Assembly: GCF_000801105.2 (NCBI RefSeq)
Contig: NW_026615340.1
Span: 1 to 64,000, forward strand
Direction: 5' to 3'
Origin: Raphanus sativus
Lineage: Eukaryota; Streptophyta; Magnoliopsida; Brassicales; Brassicaceae
Length of the DNA: 64,000 bases
The notes beneath the pieces were generated by a model, which saw nothing but the letters and a program-made list of their open reading frames with translations, had not been told where the DNA came from and did not search any database. The translations under genes and the position numbers were made by a program. Below, piece after piece: positions 46,531 through 59,100 of the stretch. Numbering within the stretch: the stretch's first letter is position 1; each line of letters opens with the position of its first letter.

Positions 46531-48650
46531 GGGAGGGGGAATATGAGGAAACGTTAATTTGAAATGATGTCTTTTGGAATGGATTTTTCAGGTCTTTTCG
46601 ATGCTTGATGCAAAGTCTCTGATGCGAGCTTCAGCTTGTTGCACCATGTTTAGAAAATGCGCCATGGATCCTCTATGTTACTCTCACATAGACTTGACAA
46701 CCGGGAATGCTGGAACTCGAATCGTGCGTAATATGATCCTTACTGCTGGAAAGGAACTCAGGTGAATGCTGTCTTTAATCTTCTTAGTGCCTGTTTTCTT
46801 CTTGATGAAAGCTTTTCCTTTTTTTTCTGTTTATTATAACTTGGTGTATCTAATCATCTCTTTGGGGTTTGTTGATTCATTCAGATCCCTAAAAGTGGGT
46901 TGCCCTGGTGAATCTTCAAAATCTGTGCTTTCAGGATCTTGCCTTACCCCACTATTCCACAATCGTGGTTTTATTGGGTATTCGCTTTATTACCAGAATT
47001 CTATTGGACTTACCATACATAGAAATTGGTTCTATGGTTTTCTAATTTGGTGTTGTTGTATATTTTTCCATTGAATAAGGAAACTCTTGAGAAGCCTACA
47101 CCTTTACGATAACAAATGGTTGGACAAAAATTTCTTACTCCGTGCCTTGTCTGTCTGTTCAAATCTAACCGATCTGAAGATTGTTGGACTGTAAGTTGGC
47201 CGTTACTTCTTGTATGTTTGAGTTTCGTGAAGTCTCCATTCCTGTTTAGCTTTTCATCATCTATGCTTTTCGTTATTTTTTCATTTGCTACTTTACTTCT
47301 TATGTCTGTCTATTTTAGAATCTACTAGTTCCTTCTGTGCCATTTTGATAAGATCCAAGAATTTATGTATTCAATCACCAAAGTTCTTACGCTCTAGAAA
47401 CTCCTGAATGCCTAGACCTGATCTGCCTAGCTCGGCAATAGACTTTTAAGTCTACACATTTAACCAAGCGACTTAAAAGTCTATTGCTGAGCTAACAAGT
47501 CTCTATTCACCTCATAGGCTAGTTACATTAGCCATAAAGCTGGACTAACAGGAAAGCTTTGTCATATTTTCTCACTTTCTGCAATATTTGTGTGTTTCCC
47601 TGACAGGCATTTTATGTCATTAGATAAATTGTTGGGCTTGCTTACAAACAAATGTGAGCATCTGTTCTTAGAGAAACAGATCGGATATTCTGGTAAAGTT
47701 TTTCTACTATGATGCTTTGCTTTTGCTGTCCTACCATGTTTGCTTAAGGTGACCCTAATGTTTGACAGGTAGATTGAGCTTTAACCTTGATACGCCCTTT
47801 GAGAGAAACTGCCCCTATTTAACTTCACTATCACTTATAGGTTTCGATCTAGGTGACATGAAAACTTACCATCTTTTTAAGGTATAGTTGGGTTGGTTTT
47901 CTGTTATCTCTTCTATTTATAATCTCGTAATATCGGGATGGTGTTTTGCAGGGTTTGGCTAAACTCAAGTATCTCAACATATCCAGAACATATAGTATCA
48001 CTGGTCGCTTTTTGAGGTTTATTTTATCCGAGCAAACATTAATGATGATATCGTTCTTAGCAAATATTCTTATGGCTGAGATTTTTACTTTTATGGTAGG
48101 CATTTCGGCAATGACTTCAGAGGCTCACTGCTAGAGACTCTAATATTGCTGAGATTGCGGTTCTCTAGAGAAGGTAAATGAACTTTAATATAATACAAGT
48201 TTGTCTTTATGTTGTCTCACACAATATTTCGACCCTTTGAATCAGAGAACGGTTTGCAATTTTTTGGATTCGTTGCTCATGTCCAAAACAAACTTCAGAT
48301 TCATTCGACACATTGTAAGTTTTTAATAAGACACTACTAGTTGTGGTGGATATCTGCTGGTGACGGGTCATTTTGTTTACTCGAGATCTTCTTCATTAAC
48401 AGGACGTTTCAAATGACCACGGTTTACTTAATGAAGGCAGGAGATGTAGCAAACCAAAGTAACTGACCTTTTCTTGTTGTTTACCATTTGGGATTTGACA
48501 AACATAACTTGGTTAATGGAGCACCGGTTCATATTGTGTGTTGTAGGTTTCCTCTCGAAGAGCTGAGAGAAGAAAGACCAGGTCTCACATTTGTGGCATA
48601 TTTTAGGTCACCATCATCACCTTCGTCATCTTCTTCTACATGGTTGTCGC

Positions 48651-48684
<34 letters not shown>

Positions 48685-48782
48685 GTTAATCAACCGGTTC
48701 TTATGCTTACAAAAATAAATGATTAGGAATTGAATTTAAATGATTTGTTACTTCTTCTGGCAGTGAAAGTGAGGACGACTAA

Positions 48783-49544
48783 TTGGCTATTACTTGTGAT
48801 TCGTGACTTGTGATAATGGTCTCTTCTCCTCTTTTTTTTTCTTCGTTTTGTGGAAGATAATAGTAGCCTAGTAGGCATAGTATGTTTCTGTTCTCTTTTT
48901 ATTTATTTTGGATCATGCACTGAATGATATGCATTCTAGTTTTCGAATGAACCCATTGAAAAGAAAATTCAATGAACTTCAAAACTCAAGTAACTAACTT
49001 CACATCAAAACAAATATTTTTACAATTAGATTTGAAGAAACAACGAAACTTTAAAATTTATTTTTGTGTGGATCGTATTATAATTTTTGGGACCAATTTT
49101 GCATGGATTAATTCGAGAATGACCATCGTCATACATACTTTACCTTTTTCTTTTTTTTTGTGCAACACAGACTTTATTTATAGATCGTCAAATTTATACA
49201 CGGGCCGTGTCGGATCATACAGACTTTACCTATAGTTATACCTCATCAAATTTGTACAGTAGCTGTGGCGGATGATCGGCTGGAATGGGCCTTAAACTAA
49301 AAATGATATCATATATTCATCTAGTATAATTTTTTTTCTTTATTAATTCAAAATGTGCAGTGAAATATGGTTTTGTCCAGTGAAATTTGAAAAAGTTACC
49401 TGAATAAACCAACTATTTGGTCATATTGTTGAACCATTTTTGAAAACAAACTCATTCGATTATTTGATGGAAAACGAGAGATATGGGTTGTTTGAGTTTA
49501 GATCTGGACACGAGAAAACGAAATCGCATTCAACGTTCGGTTTC
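48783..49544. other. Spacer between F-box copies C and D
   Basis: The first 200 bp resemble the copy B 3' flank (duplication scar). No other gene. In-frame ATGs at 49440 and 49470 precede copy D but the peptide there has no paralogue match. Confidence 0.5.
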
Positions 49545-52270
49545 ATGGATTCTCCAACGAACCCCGCCCAAAACCCTAACCCTAGCTCCCTCCACGCCAA
49601 TTCGGTAATCTCATCACTCCTTTCGTTTCCAGATTCCTCTCCGGACTCCATAGCCTCCTCCTTCGATCGAGAGCTCGAAAAAGCTCTCGCATCTGCTTCC
49701 CATGACGCCTCCGTTCAGGAACGTCTCGTGGATCGAACACTCCAGCTCGCATCTCTTCTTCTAGAATCCAGCAAACGATCCTCCCGCAAGCGAGCTCCCG
49801 CTCACAACTCCAGTTCCTGGTTCCTCCCTCCCGATCTCACTATCAAGGTAATCAAAATTGATTAGAGCTTTTTCTAGGGTTGGAGTTTGAGGATATGTAA
49901 TTGCTTGAGTGGATTGCACAGGTCTTTTCGAAGCTTGATACAAGGTCTTTAATGCAAGCGGCTACGTGCTGCATAATGTTCAACAAATGTGCGATGGACC
50001 GTTTTTCTTACGTCCACGTCGACTTTGACAACATGTACTAGTCATGTTGACAGGAAGGTTGTGTGTACTATGCTCGATCGGGCTGGAAAAGAGCTCAGGT
50101 TAGAGTTTTTTTTTTTGTTTGTCTTCAGGCAATAAACTTTGTGACCTGTAAAAGTAAATATTTAAAGAATTTGTAACCTGTAGTATATAACATGAGATTA
50201 TTTGTTTGCTTTTTGTATTGAATGTTTTATATTAATGCTTATAGATCCCTCAAGCTTGGCAATCTTGCTCGCCCACGTCGGTCTGATTCTACTCCATATT
50301 GGGTTAACGGACGTTTTCTTTCCACACGCTCCTATAAGTATAAGTTTATTTGGTATGTCTTTTTTCAACACTGGTCAAATATATATTTCTGTTACATGCC
50401 ATGATTAATTATTTGGTATGCCGCTTGATTTTCAGTTTTTAAAAATTTCATCATCAAAACCTGTTACTTTTATCTTGCCTTGTCCAGTCTTAACCTACAT
50501 AATGTAGTTAATGTTGTTGTTGAGTATGGTTTCTTTAGGTAGGAAATAATTAGAGCATGAATAATATCCCAATGCATTCTTATTAGTATCTTGAAAGTAA
50601 TTCAGAGAAGGGTTTCCTGCTCAATAAATTGTTGCTCTGTTATCATGTTTATTTAATATCTTCTTATTTGGTATTATCATTTTCCGTTCAAGCAGGAGTC
50701 GCTTGAAAAGCCTTTGGCTATACAATATCAGATGGGAGAACCTTACTCCCTTATTCTCGGTGTTGTCAGTTTGTTCGAATCTCACTGATCTGAGGATTGT
50801 TGGCTTGTAAGTTGTCTTAGAGTGCCTGCTTCAATTTTTTTTAATCCGGTGAATTCTTTGTGCAACAAAATAGTCCCTCTTTTTTTTTTATGTGTTTCAT
50901 GTGACAGGAAGGAGTCGTCATTTATGTATCTATTTGTGCCACTGACAGCAAACTGTCGTCTGATAGAGCACTTGTGCATAGAGACCTATAAGCTCCTAGG
51001 TAAAGCTTCTCCATTAACCCGCTGTTGAGCTTATTGTTCTGTTTACTTCCGAGCTTTCTCAAACTTACATAATGTGTGACAGATACCGTAGACAATGTAC
51101 ACGGTTCAGGCTTGATAGAGTTTGTGACCAACTCCCCCAACTTAACTTCTCTAAGGCTCATTGGTTTTCGACTAACTGATGAAGTGGCATGTATTCTTGC
51201 TCAGGTATGACTTCTGTTACTGTTATCTTCTCTCTCTTTTATTGGATACCATCTATGCTTTTATAGGGCAGGATCTTAAAATGTTTTTTTTTGGGGGGGT
51301 GTGGCATAAACATTTTACAGAACTTCAATAGTATTTTGTTGTTGTCTGCAGAGTTCTCGTACACTCATGAAGTACCTAAATTTGTCTAGATCGCATACAA
51401 TTAGTGGTCGTTTTCTGAGGTATAAATGCAAAACTTTTACAGTGCAATTTTTTTCAAATGTCCTTATTGTTAAAATTTTACATATCACGAAAATATTGTT
51501 GGTAGGGATTTGGGAAATAGCTGCAAAGAGAATCCACTTAAGACTCTAATAATGCGCAACTGCGTTAAACTAGAGGAGGTAAAAGACTCATAACAAGTTT
51601 TGAGTTGTTTCATCAGTCTCTTGCTTGATCGATCCTTACATTGATGTTTCAGAAAGAAGTCGTGGAACTCTGTAACTCGTTACTCAAAGGAAAGTTGAAA
51701 TCCATTCGGCACATTGTGAGTTTTCTTTGGAGAATATATTACCCCCCCCCCCCCAAAAAAAAAAGAAAAAGTATAAGCTTTGTTTACTCTTAATTGTCTT
51801 CTTCTTGGTTTATTCTAAATAGGATGTTTCAAACGAGAGAGGCTTAGCTTCTTCTGATGGCGTGAGATCTTACAATCTAAAGTAACTGATTGACCCTTCA
51901 TTGTTTACATTTTACCAATTACTTACCAACCGCTCACTTAGTTGTATTCCACAAAAAAATTGTGTGTTGTAGGTTTCCTCTTGAGAAGCTGAAAGAAAAA
52001 CGATCAGATGTCACATTTGTTGCGGATTTTCCACTATCACAAAGGTCTTCTCCATCGATTTACTATCATCTTTAAAAAGTTTTGATTAAAGGAATCAGAG
52101 AAATGAAAATGAGGGAGATATCCTGTCTTGTAAAATGCAGGTCAGGGATGCATTATCCTGTCTGCCATGAAGAAGATGGCGAAGAGCAGAGGGAGATAGA
52201 GATGTTGGAAGCTGGTTGGTCGTCTGACTCATCCTCCTCTGATTACTCATCAGAAGATGACTTGGGATGA
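49545..52270 (+). pseudogene. SKIP17-like F-box/RNI gene, copy D (frameshift in F-box exon)
   Basis: Closest to copy E (shared NPAQNPNPSS N-terminus). Exons: 49545-49847, 49922-50098, 50245-50352, 50696-50806, 50908-50999, 51083-51204, 51352-51419, 51506-51578, 51653-51715, 51823-51881, 51973-52044, 52141-52270. Exon 2 is 177 nt against 176 in copy E: one extra T in GACTTTGACA near 50024 shifts the frame inside the F-box exon and brings TAG and TGA within ten codons. Every other junction keeps phase and the tail remains open (acidic and Ser-rich, ending SSEDDLG). A single-base lesion in an otherwise perfect gene means either very recent loss or a sequencing error. Read-through would give a protein of about 460 residues. 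Confidence 0.82.
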
Positions 52271-52519
52271 TGATACAAACCAAGATGACTTGGGAGGGGA
52301 CGTTTATCTTTGATTTTAGTCAAAGCTTGAAGAAACAGAGTAAATGTAAACAATAAGACTCAGAGATTTTTGTTGGCAATTTCTCTTCTTATTTGCAACT
52401 GAAACAAATAACAAAAACGACAAATAAAATAAAGACATACTTGTATTTCCGGTTTACCATCTTGGTTCCGTTTGATCTTCTTCAGTTTGGTTATGTGCTC
52501 TCATCATTCATTACCCCGC
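52271..52519. other. 3' flank of F-box copy D
   Basis: Probable 3' untranslated region and spacer; nothing else recognised. Confidence 0.45.
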
Positions 52520-52765
52520 CCTCCGAAAGTGAGCTTGTCCTTTAAGATCGATGGTTGTCTCCTCATTATTTTGGAAGACTGTCATCTATGTCTGCACCTT
52601 CCATGAGCAACAATTGGCAAATCCGACATATGTGCCCCGGTGTATACCTTTCATCACAGATGAAACATAGACCAAGACTACGCTTACATTTTATCATACC
52701 CCAACTCAAATCTCTTGGGTGCTTTTGCGAGGCTTGGTCAAAGAATAAGAGTTAACTGAAGTACA
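52520..52765 (-). pseudogene. Retrotransposon gag zinc-knuckle fragment
   Basis: On the minus strand about 50 codons read CKRSLGLCFICDERYTPGHI followed by Cys and QLLLMEG. This resembles the gypsy Gag zinc knuckle and the first residues after it (C-x2-C...PGH-x-C). The usual knuckle His is Thr here. Stops bound it on both sides, so it is an isolated relic. Confidence 0.6.
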
Positions 52766-53632
52766 TAAGTACGTGCCACACGGGCAAACCTAGGCCATTA
52801 ATCTAGTGTGTGCAGAATTATTGATAAAATAGGAAAAAGACAGAAGAAGGAATTGAACCTTCCTTGAAGTAGGTGCACAACATAGCATTTCCATGTTACT
52901 AACAGTTAAAAACTGTTTTCTCTCATGAAATTTGAAATATAAATAACCTGGCTTCGCCCCTTGCAACAAATCTCCTCTTCAATTCAGAACAAGCTCAGCT
53001 ATAAACTCAAACAAAAAAAACCATTTCAACTTGTTGCCAACTATTTGTGTATTTTCAACAGCGAATTTGTTGTTTCCACAAACAAATAAACTATTTTATT
53101 ACATTTCAAAATAAATTAACAATAAATCTTTCCACATAACAATTCATCTACAGCATTATCTACCATATTTAAAATTCAGTCTTCCTATTCTGACACAATA
53201 ATAAAAGAGTATTATAACAAAAATAATGTGTGAAAACAAAGTTATATACATCATTCAAACAATATCATTTATTGTTATTGGCTGTAGATATATTTTTCTT
53301 TAAATTTTATATAATTTATTATATGTTATTTGAAAAAAAAATAGAAATAAAGTACTATTATTTTAGGGGAGAATTTTAATTTTACCACACATGTGATACC
53401 AGTTTTAAATTTACCTTTAAATGATAAACATTTTTAGTTTAATTTTGTGATGAAAAAAGTAACTAACCCTTCTAAACCATTTATAAGTGTCTAAAATTAT
53501 TTACTGAAGTTTATAAACTCAAACCATTCCTAAATATTAAATCTTAAACAATAATCACTAAATTCAAATGTTATGGTATTTTTGATTAAAAATATCTATA
53601 AAAAGTGGTAATTTAACTTATAGCATTCAATC
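52766..53632. other. AT-rich intergenic spacer
   Basis: No gene. A possible short foldback lies at 53365-53625 (TTTTAATTTTACCAC and GTGGTAATTTAAC arms), too weak to call. Confidence 0.4.
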
Positions 53633-55485
53633 AATTTCTCTTAATAATTCAATCAAGTTCCCTATCACCCTATCTGTATGTAATTCTTAACAATGTTGTA
53701 TCACTGATGTTGAACCAAGCAGCAGAGGCAGGGCAATTTGGTTTCCACCCGAATTGTATAGGAGTTAAGCTCACCCACTTGAGCTTTGAGGATGCTATTC
53801 TGGTCTTCACTGATGGACAGGCCTCGTCATTAAATGGAATTATGGAGGTAATGAATCATTTTGCGAACATCTCTGGAATCCACATCAATGCTTTGAAGTC
53901 CACTGTTTTTGTCTGTGGAGATGTTTCTGGAAGCATGGCTGCAGCAGCTGCCGCAGTAGGAATAAGCGTAGGGACCTTGCCTATTCGCTATCTAGGCTTT
54001 CCCCTGACTACCAAGACTCTCACCAAGCACGACTACGAGCCATTAATTGACAAAGTCAGGAGTAGGATGCTTATTTGGTCAAATAAGAGCCTTTCTTTCG
54101 CGGGGAGATTACATTTACTTAAATCAGCCATCACAAGTATTGTCAATTTCCAGAGTTCCGCTTTCATTCTTCCTACCGCCTGTCTGGATGAGATAGAGAG
54201 GTTGTGCAGCGGGTTTCTATGGTCAGGGTCTCCTAACCAGGCTCATAAAGCTAAGGTTGCATGGGCAGAATTATGTTATCCTAAGGATGAAGGAGGTTTG
54301 GGACTGAGACGACTCCGAGACTCATCAACAGTTTTCTCTTTGCAGCTTATCTGGCGTTTGTTTACACTAGCAGGGTCACTATGGGTTTCTTGGGTCCAGC
54401 ATTATCTACTCCAGGATAGCTCCTTCTGGGATGCAAAGGAGGATGGTAAAGGCTCTTGGATTTGGAGGAAACTACTAAAGCTCAGGAACATTGCTTTTCC
54501 TTATATGAAAGATGTTGTTAACAGTGGTGCTGATCTCTTTTTCTGGTTTGACAACTGGCTCGATCAGGGGAAGCTTATTGATATCACTGGAGCTGCAGGT
54601 ACTATCCTCTTCGGAGTTCCCCGCAATGCAAGGATCAGTGACATCATGACAGAGGGCAGATGGAACATCAGAGGCTGCCGCAATAGAAGCTGGCCAACAC
54701 TTCATCGTCAGATATTGGACACTCCTGTTCCTTGTCCTGAAGCAGGCTTGGATGTGAGGCTATGGAGGCATTCAGATAGTCAGTACAAGGCTACTTTTTC
54801 CGCTTCAGAAACTTGGCAGCAGCTTAGACTCAAGCGGGAGACAGTACCCTGGAGCAAGGTCGTGTGGTTCTCTCAGGGAATACCTCGGTACTGCTTCATT
54901 ACTTGGCTGACTGTAAAGAACCGTCTCTCCACCGGTGACAGAATGCGAAGTTGGGGTGTGCAACAGCACTGTCCCCTATGTGGGGAACTAGATGAATCGA
55001 GAGATCATCTCTTTTTTGCGTGTCCTTTTAGTTACACGGTTTGGGATAATGTGGCTGGTCGTCTTCTAGGCCAGAGAATGAACCCTGACTGGTCTACGAC
55101 CCTTTGTGCTCTGCATAGTTCTCGATTTGCTCCTATGGACTGGGTTTTGGTTAGACTGGTCTTTCAGATGACTATCTATCATGTCTGGAAGGAGCGCAAT
55201 GGAAGAAGGCATCAGAAACCTTGGGCATCAGCAGCTCAAGTTACTCGCTCCATAAACAAGATGATGAGGAACCGAATCTCATCCCTCAGATACGGGTCTA
55301 GACACAAGCTGACAGGTCTACTGCGCAGATGGTTCGAAGTAGCTCCTTAAACTTTAGTTTTTTTTGCTTCTATTCGATTATAGGCTTTTCTTAGCATAGC
55401 ATAGCATATTCTTTCCTGTAAATGTTATCCCACAGATCAATAAATATGAAATTTCATAAAAAAAAAAAAATTTCTCTTAATAATT
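53633..55485 (+). mobile_element. 5'-truncated LINE with 17-bp target duplication
   Basis: A perfect direct repeat AATTTCTCTTAATAATT lies at 53633-53649 and 55469-55485. Between them is the 3' part of an L1-type LINE ending in a short A tail (55459-55470, after an AATAAATATGAAATTTC polyadenylation region). Truncation in the RT domain, a long direct repeat and an A tail are the marks of target-primed reverse transcription. Confidence 0.9.
53650..55350 (+). pseudogene. LINE reverse transcriptase, C-terminal part with zf-RVT domain
   Basis: Open from the very edge of the insertion (53650), with a first ATG at 53707, to the stop at 55348-55350. It starts in the RT palm (LSPYLYVI), has the catalytic-box region as SFEDAILVFTDG where L1-type RTs have SFADDILVFTDG, then GIHIN..KS, RYLGFPL, the thumb/connection region (GGLGLRRL), and a C-terminal zinc-binding zf-RVT domain (HCPLCGELDESRDHLFFAC). 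The upstream half (endonuclease and RT fingers) is missing and the second catalytic Asp is lost, so it cannot be active. The absence of stops over about 565 codons suggests a young insertion. Confidence 0.9.
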
Positions 55486-55617
55486 ATTTAGCAAAGTTTA
55501 GTTTGGACCATTTGAAAATCGCAACTTTAATTTTAATTTTAAAATTACTTATCTAATCTATAATTTAATTGCAACACAAAAACAATAATGATTAGAACAA
55601 TAGGTCTAATAATCAAT

Positions 55618-55875
55618 AGTCCCTCAGTACCATTTTAAGTGATGTTTAAGCATTTTTATTTTGTTTCATAATAAGTGAAGTTCTCACATTTCTAGATAAA
55701 ATTTAATGTCAATTGAAATTTGCAATCAATTACAAAATACTACATGTTTTTTTATTGGTTAGACTTGTTTTATTTAATGCAATTTTATGTAACCAAGATA
55801 AATTGCATAGAAATTTGTAATTTCTTAATCTTTGTGTAAAAACCTTAAACATCACTTAAAATGGTATAGAGAGTA
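55618..55875. mobile_element. Stowaway-like MITE
   Basis: The left arm (CCCTCAGTACCATTTTAAGTG and GATGTTTAAG) and the right arm (CTTAAACATCACTTAAAATGG then TATAGAGAG) are near-perfect inverted repeats over about 30 bp. The ends resemble the CTCCCTC(N)GT consensus of Stowaway elements, and TA flanks the right end. About 258 bp, non-coding. Confidence 0.7.
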
Positions 55876-56123
55876 TATGATTACTTATATTATTAGAAAT
55901 AATTTTTATCTAATCATTTAGTAAAACAGATAAATAATAAAAAATAAATGTATTAAAAATAATTAGAAAATCAAAGTAAATGTTATGAAACTAAGTGGGA
56001 AAACATGTTTTTTGTTATTAATCTCGACCAAGAGTCTTACATATATATATATATACATCAGGTTGTGTTTATCCTAAGTGGATAAGTACAACAGTCGATA
56101 AACATTATCTCCTGCGGTCGGTA
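55876..56123. other. AT-rich spacer
   Basis: No gene; a (TA)n run at about 56041-56056. It probably includes the far end of the LTR of the copia-like remnant that follows. Confidence 0.4.
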
Positions 56124-59100
56124 CGGTCCTGGTTGGTCCGGTTATGTCGATCACAATCTGGTACATAACACTCCCCCTTGATCGACACATCTGGTACTGG
56201 TTCGTTGCATGCTTAATCTTGCCTCATTAAAACCTCTCCTGGAAAACCCCAAAACCAATGTGGCAAAATGAGAAACCATGGACAGGAAAAAGAGTACAAC
56301 ACATGAACTCCCCCTGATGAATGCATCACCGTAGATATTTGGACGATGCATTCCTATCTGGTCGATGAGCTTCTTGTAATATTTTGTAATTTCGCCGGCC
56401 TTCTGGAACTTCATTTGGACAAGGTCAAGACGTGCTCCTTTGATGCTGACCACTCGACAATGTCTTCATGTTCTGGTCGGATGGATGATGCTCAATCAGT
56501 ACTCGGATAATACTCGACCAGTACTTGGATGTACCTCTATCCTGCGATTAAATCTTTCTTACAGGTCCTCTCATGTCCCACGGTTTCTCTTGTCTCATGG
56601 CTTTGCCATACCGTGGATACTTTCATTTTATTATTGACTCAGACATTCTTCTGATCACTATCTCTGGATGATGTCTCATGACTTCTTTCATTTTGTCGTA
56701 GACAATGCTATGTTTTCGAAAACATACATGTTAAGTCATAGACCTTGTCATCACATGCCAATATACTCATATATGGCTAAGGTTTCTAGTCCCATCATAT
56801 TCTGTCTAAAATCAATCGATAACTTGTATCATTGAAATCATTGAACCATTGAACCTCTCTTTAGGTTGGTTTGATATAAACATAAACACAAGGAATTATA
56901 ATATCCTCTATAAGGATCTATGGACTGATTGTACTAAGTATTTTCTTAGTCTTTCATTATCATTTGCAGCTGCCTTATTTCAGTCCATGAATAGCTTAGG
57001 AATAAAACTATTCTATGAGAATTTCTTTTCTCATATTTCTGATACTCTTATCATCTTTATCCAGTGATCAATCATGCTGCTTACTACATTTCTCTTTTCT
57101 TATATCCAGACCTTTATCATTTTCGAATTTGTAGTAGCATCCACCACATAGGAGTACATCTCCTTATAATATGTTCCTTGGTCTCTGTGAGTATCCTTGT
57201 GCAATCAAGCGATTCCTTGAATGCTTTAAATAGGAATATGAACACCTTAGTCCATGTCTCACGATTTCTTTTCCTTTCCCACACAAGACCTATTTTTACT
57301 GGTTTTATCTTATCAGATGGTGTTTCTATATATGGCCAATACACCCATCTCTTTTATAGATTCTTTGAATCTTTCTTTGAACCCCCTCGGTTTCCTTTAG
57401 TCTATGAATGCATTCTTGTATTCTCGTGGGTTCTGAACCTCGCTTATATCTTTTAAACTCAAGTGCTATTTCCTTATGCATCTTTATCTTTTATTTGTTG
57501 ACACTTCTTTTATATGTATGGTTCCATTGTGTTCCAGACATGAACTAATTGATTAGAGATTTCATTCTTACTAAGAACCTTCATTTACCTTGCAGTTTGG
57601 CGTCCCAAACTACATGGTTTGGTACCTTAGATGTTAGCTGCGCAGCCTTATCTCAATGTCTGGTCTGGTTTCCCTTATGACCTCAGATATGTCATTTCTA
57701 TGTACCTTTCTTTTCATTTCCGAGTTTCCTTATCTTATGAAACATATTGGTCTATCTTTAGACTCTATAGCAACTTGATTATGTCTCTTCTAGGACATTA
57801 ATTTCGTGGTGCTTAAGCTGGTATGAATTAGTCATTCTTTTTTTTTTTTTTTTGGGTCAAATCTGTCTGGCATTCTTTTAGCTAGCTTTGTATGATCTTT
57901 CTTTGGACGTCTTAAATCATATTCTCTGGTCCGAGGATCTTGCCAAGACAAGGATGGTTCATTCAATTCCATTTCTTTATACTTGTACCAGCTTATTTCT
58001 TTCTCCCCCTGATGTTGGATAGTTGGATTTAATCATGCAATCCGTAAACCTGGCCTTAATCTGATCACCCATATTTGGCTCAAGGTTTCTTATAAAATTG
58101 TGGGATAAAGCATTCTCATATTCAACATATATTCCCAATCTTATCTCATCTTCTTATGAGGTTCCATCCTAGACGGCATATATTATTGTGATGGTCTATA
58201 CATAATCTTTTAGGATGGTCTATGTCTGGATCATGACCCTTTACCATTCTTAGATGGGAATATCTATACTCACTTTATATAGCCTGATGCATATTTTTAT
58301 TACATGTAAATCCATGTGTTCCCAAGCATTAGCTAGTGATCTTTGTATCACAAAGAATTGGGCCAAGTTCTATCATGGTCATAGACCATGTCACTCGGAT
58401 TTTTAGTGTTGTTCATGGACCACGGGAGTGTCATATCTCCTCCTCATGAACATGCTATAAATCTTTTAGATGCTTGGAACATTATAGTCTATTGAGTTTT
58501 CCTTGTGTACATGTTACACAACGTGAGATTTTATGGGATAACTCTTTTGTGCATTTTTTCGATATCAATCTTTGCATCAATTTTAAAGACCTGGATGGCT
58601 AGTCCAGTCATGCCATAAAGTGTATAAAATTTCGTGGTCAACCTATCTGGTTACCTAAGCCTTTTGCCTTTATCATACTGATCTTGTAGCATAGTTTATA
58701 TCAGTTGGGAGTACAGTCTCGACCATTTTTATGCTTTGGGTGATTTTTACTTTCTTTATAATCTTAAGGAACTTATATTTCCTTTGCCCATTGGTTCAAT
58801 GTGGAAACCATTCATTTTTCAAAATTTTATAACTCAAATGAGACTTTTATTTGAGTGAATAATTCATGCCCTTTTTAGGCAATGCCTTTGGTCGGATGAT
58901 TTTTAATTACTATACTCATTTTTAAATTTTCATTTGTCATTTATCAATCAAAAAATTATCAAGCAAGTCAAACATGATAATATAAAACTAAAATAACTCT
59001 TATTATATAAAAAATCATAAATGACAAACAAATCAAAACAAAAAATCAGAATGTCGAAATCTCGATTCTTAGGCAATGTATATGCCCGGCCACTCCTTTT

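Larger units (their letters stand above)
45240..48782 (+). pseudogene. SKIP17-like F-box/RNI gene, copy C (two frameshifts)
   Basis: Close relative of copy B, with the same twelve exons: 45240-45604, 46592-46761, 46885-46977, 47080-47190, 47607-47692, 47769-47881, 47952-48016, 48100-48173, 48246-48314, 48403-48458, 48547-48684, 48764-48782. In exon 1 a 5-bp duplication of ACTCG near 45500 shifts the frame and leads to a stop at the exon end (45606-45608). In exon 8 one extra T near 48150 shifts it again; together they add 6 bp, so the last exons return to the original frame. All splice sites otherwise look normal. The F-box (VFSMLDAKSLMRASACC) and LRR pieces are well kept, so silencing is recent. 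Exon 11 holds a (CAT)n/(TCA)n run encoding about ten serines. A truncated N-terminal peptide of 122 residues is all the first frame could give. Confidence 0.85.

Noticed and set aside
57064..57456. 130-codon plus-strand ORF in the copia remnant
   Set aside because: Phe/Ser/Leu-rich chance frame in T-rich DNA, opposite to the element's coding strand.
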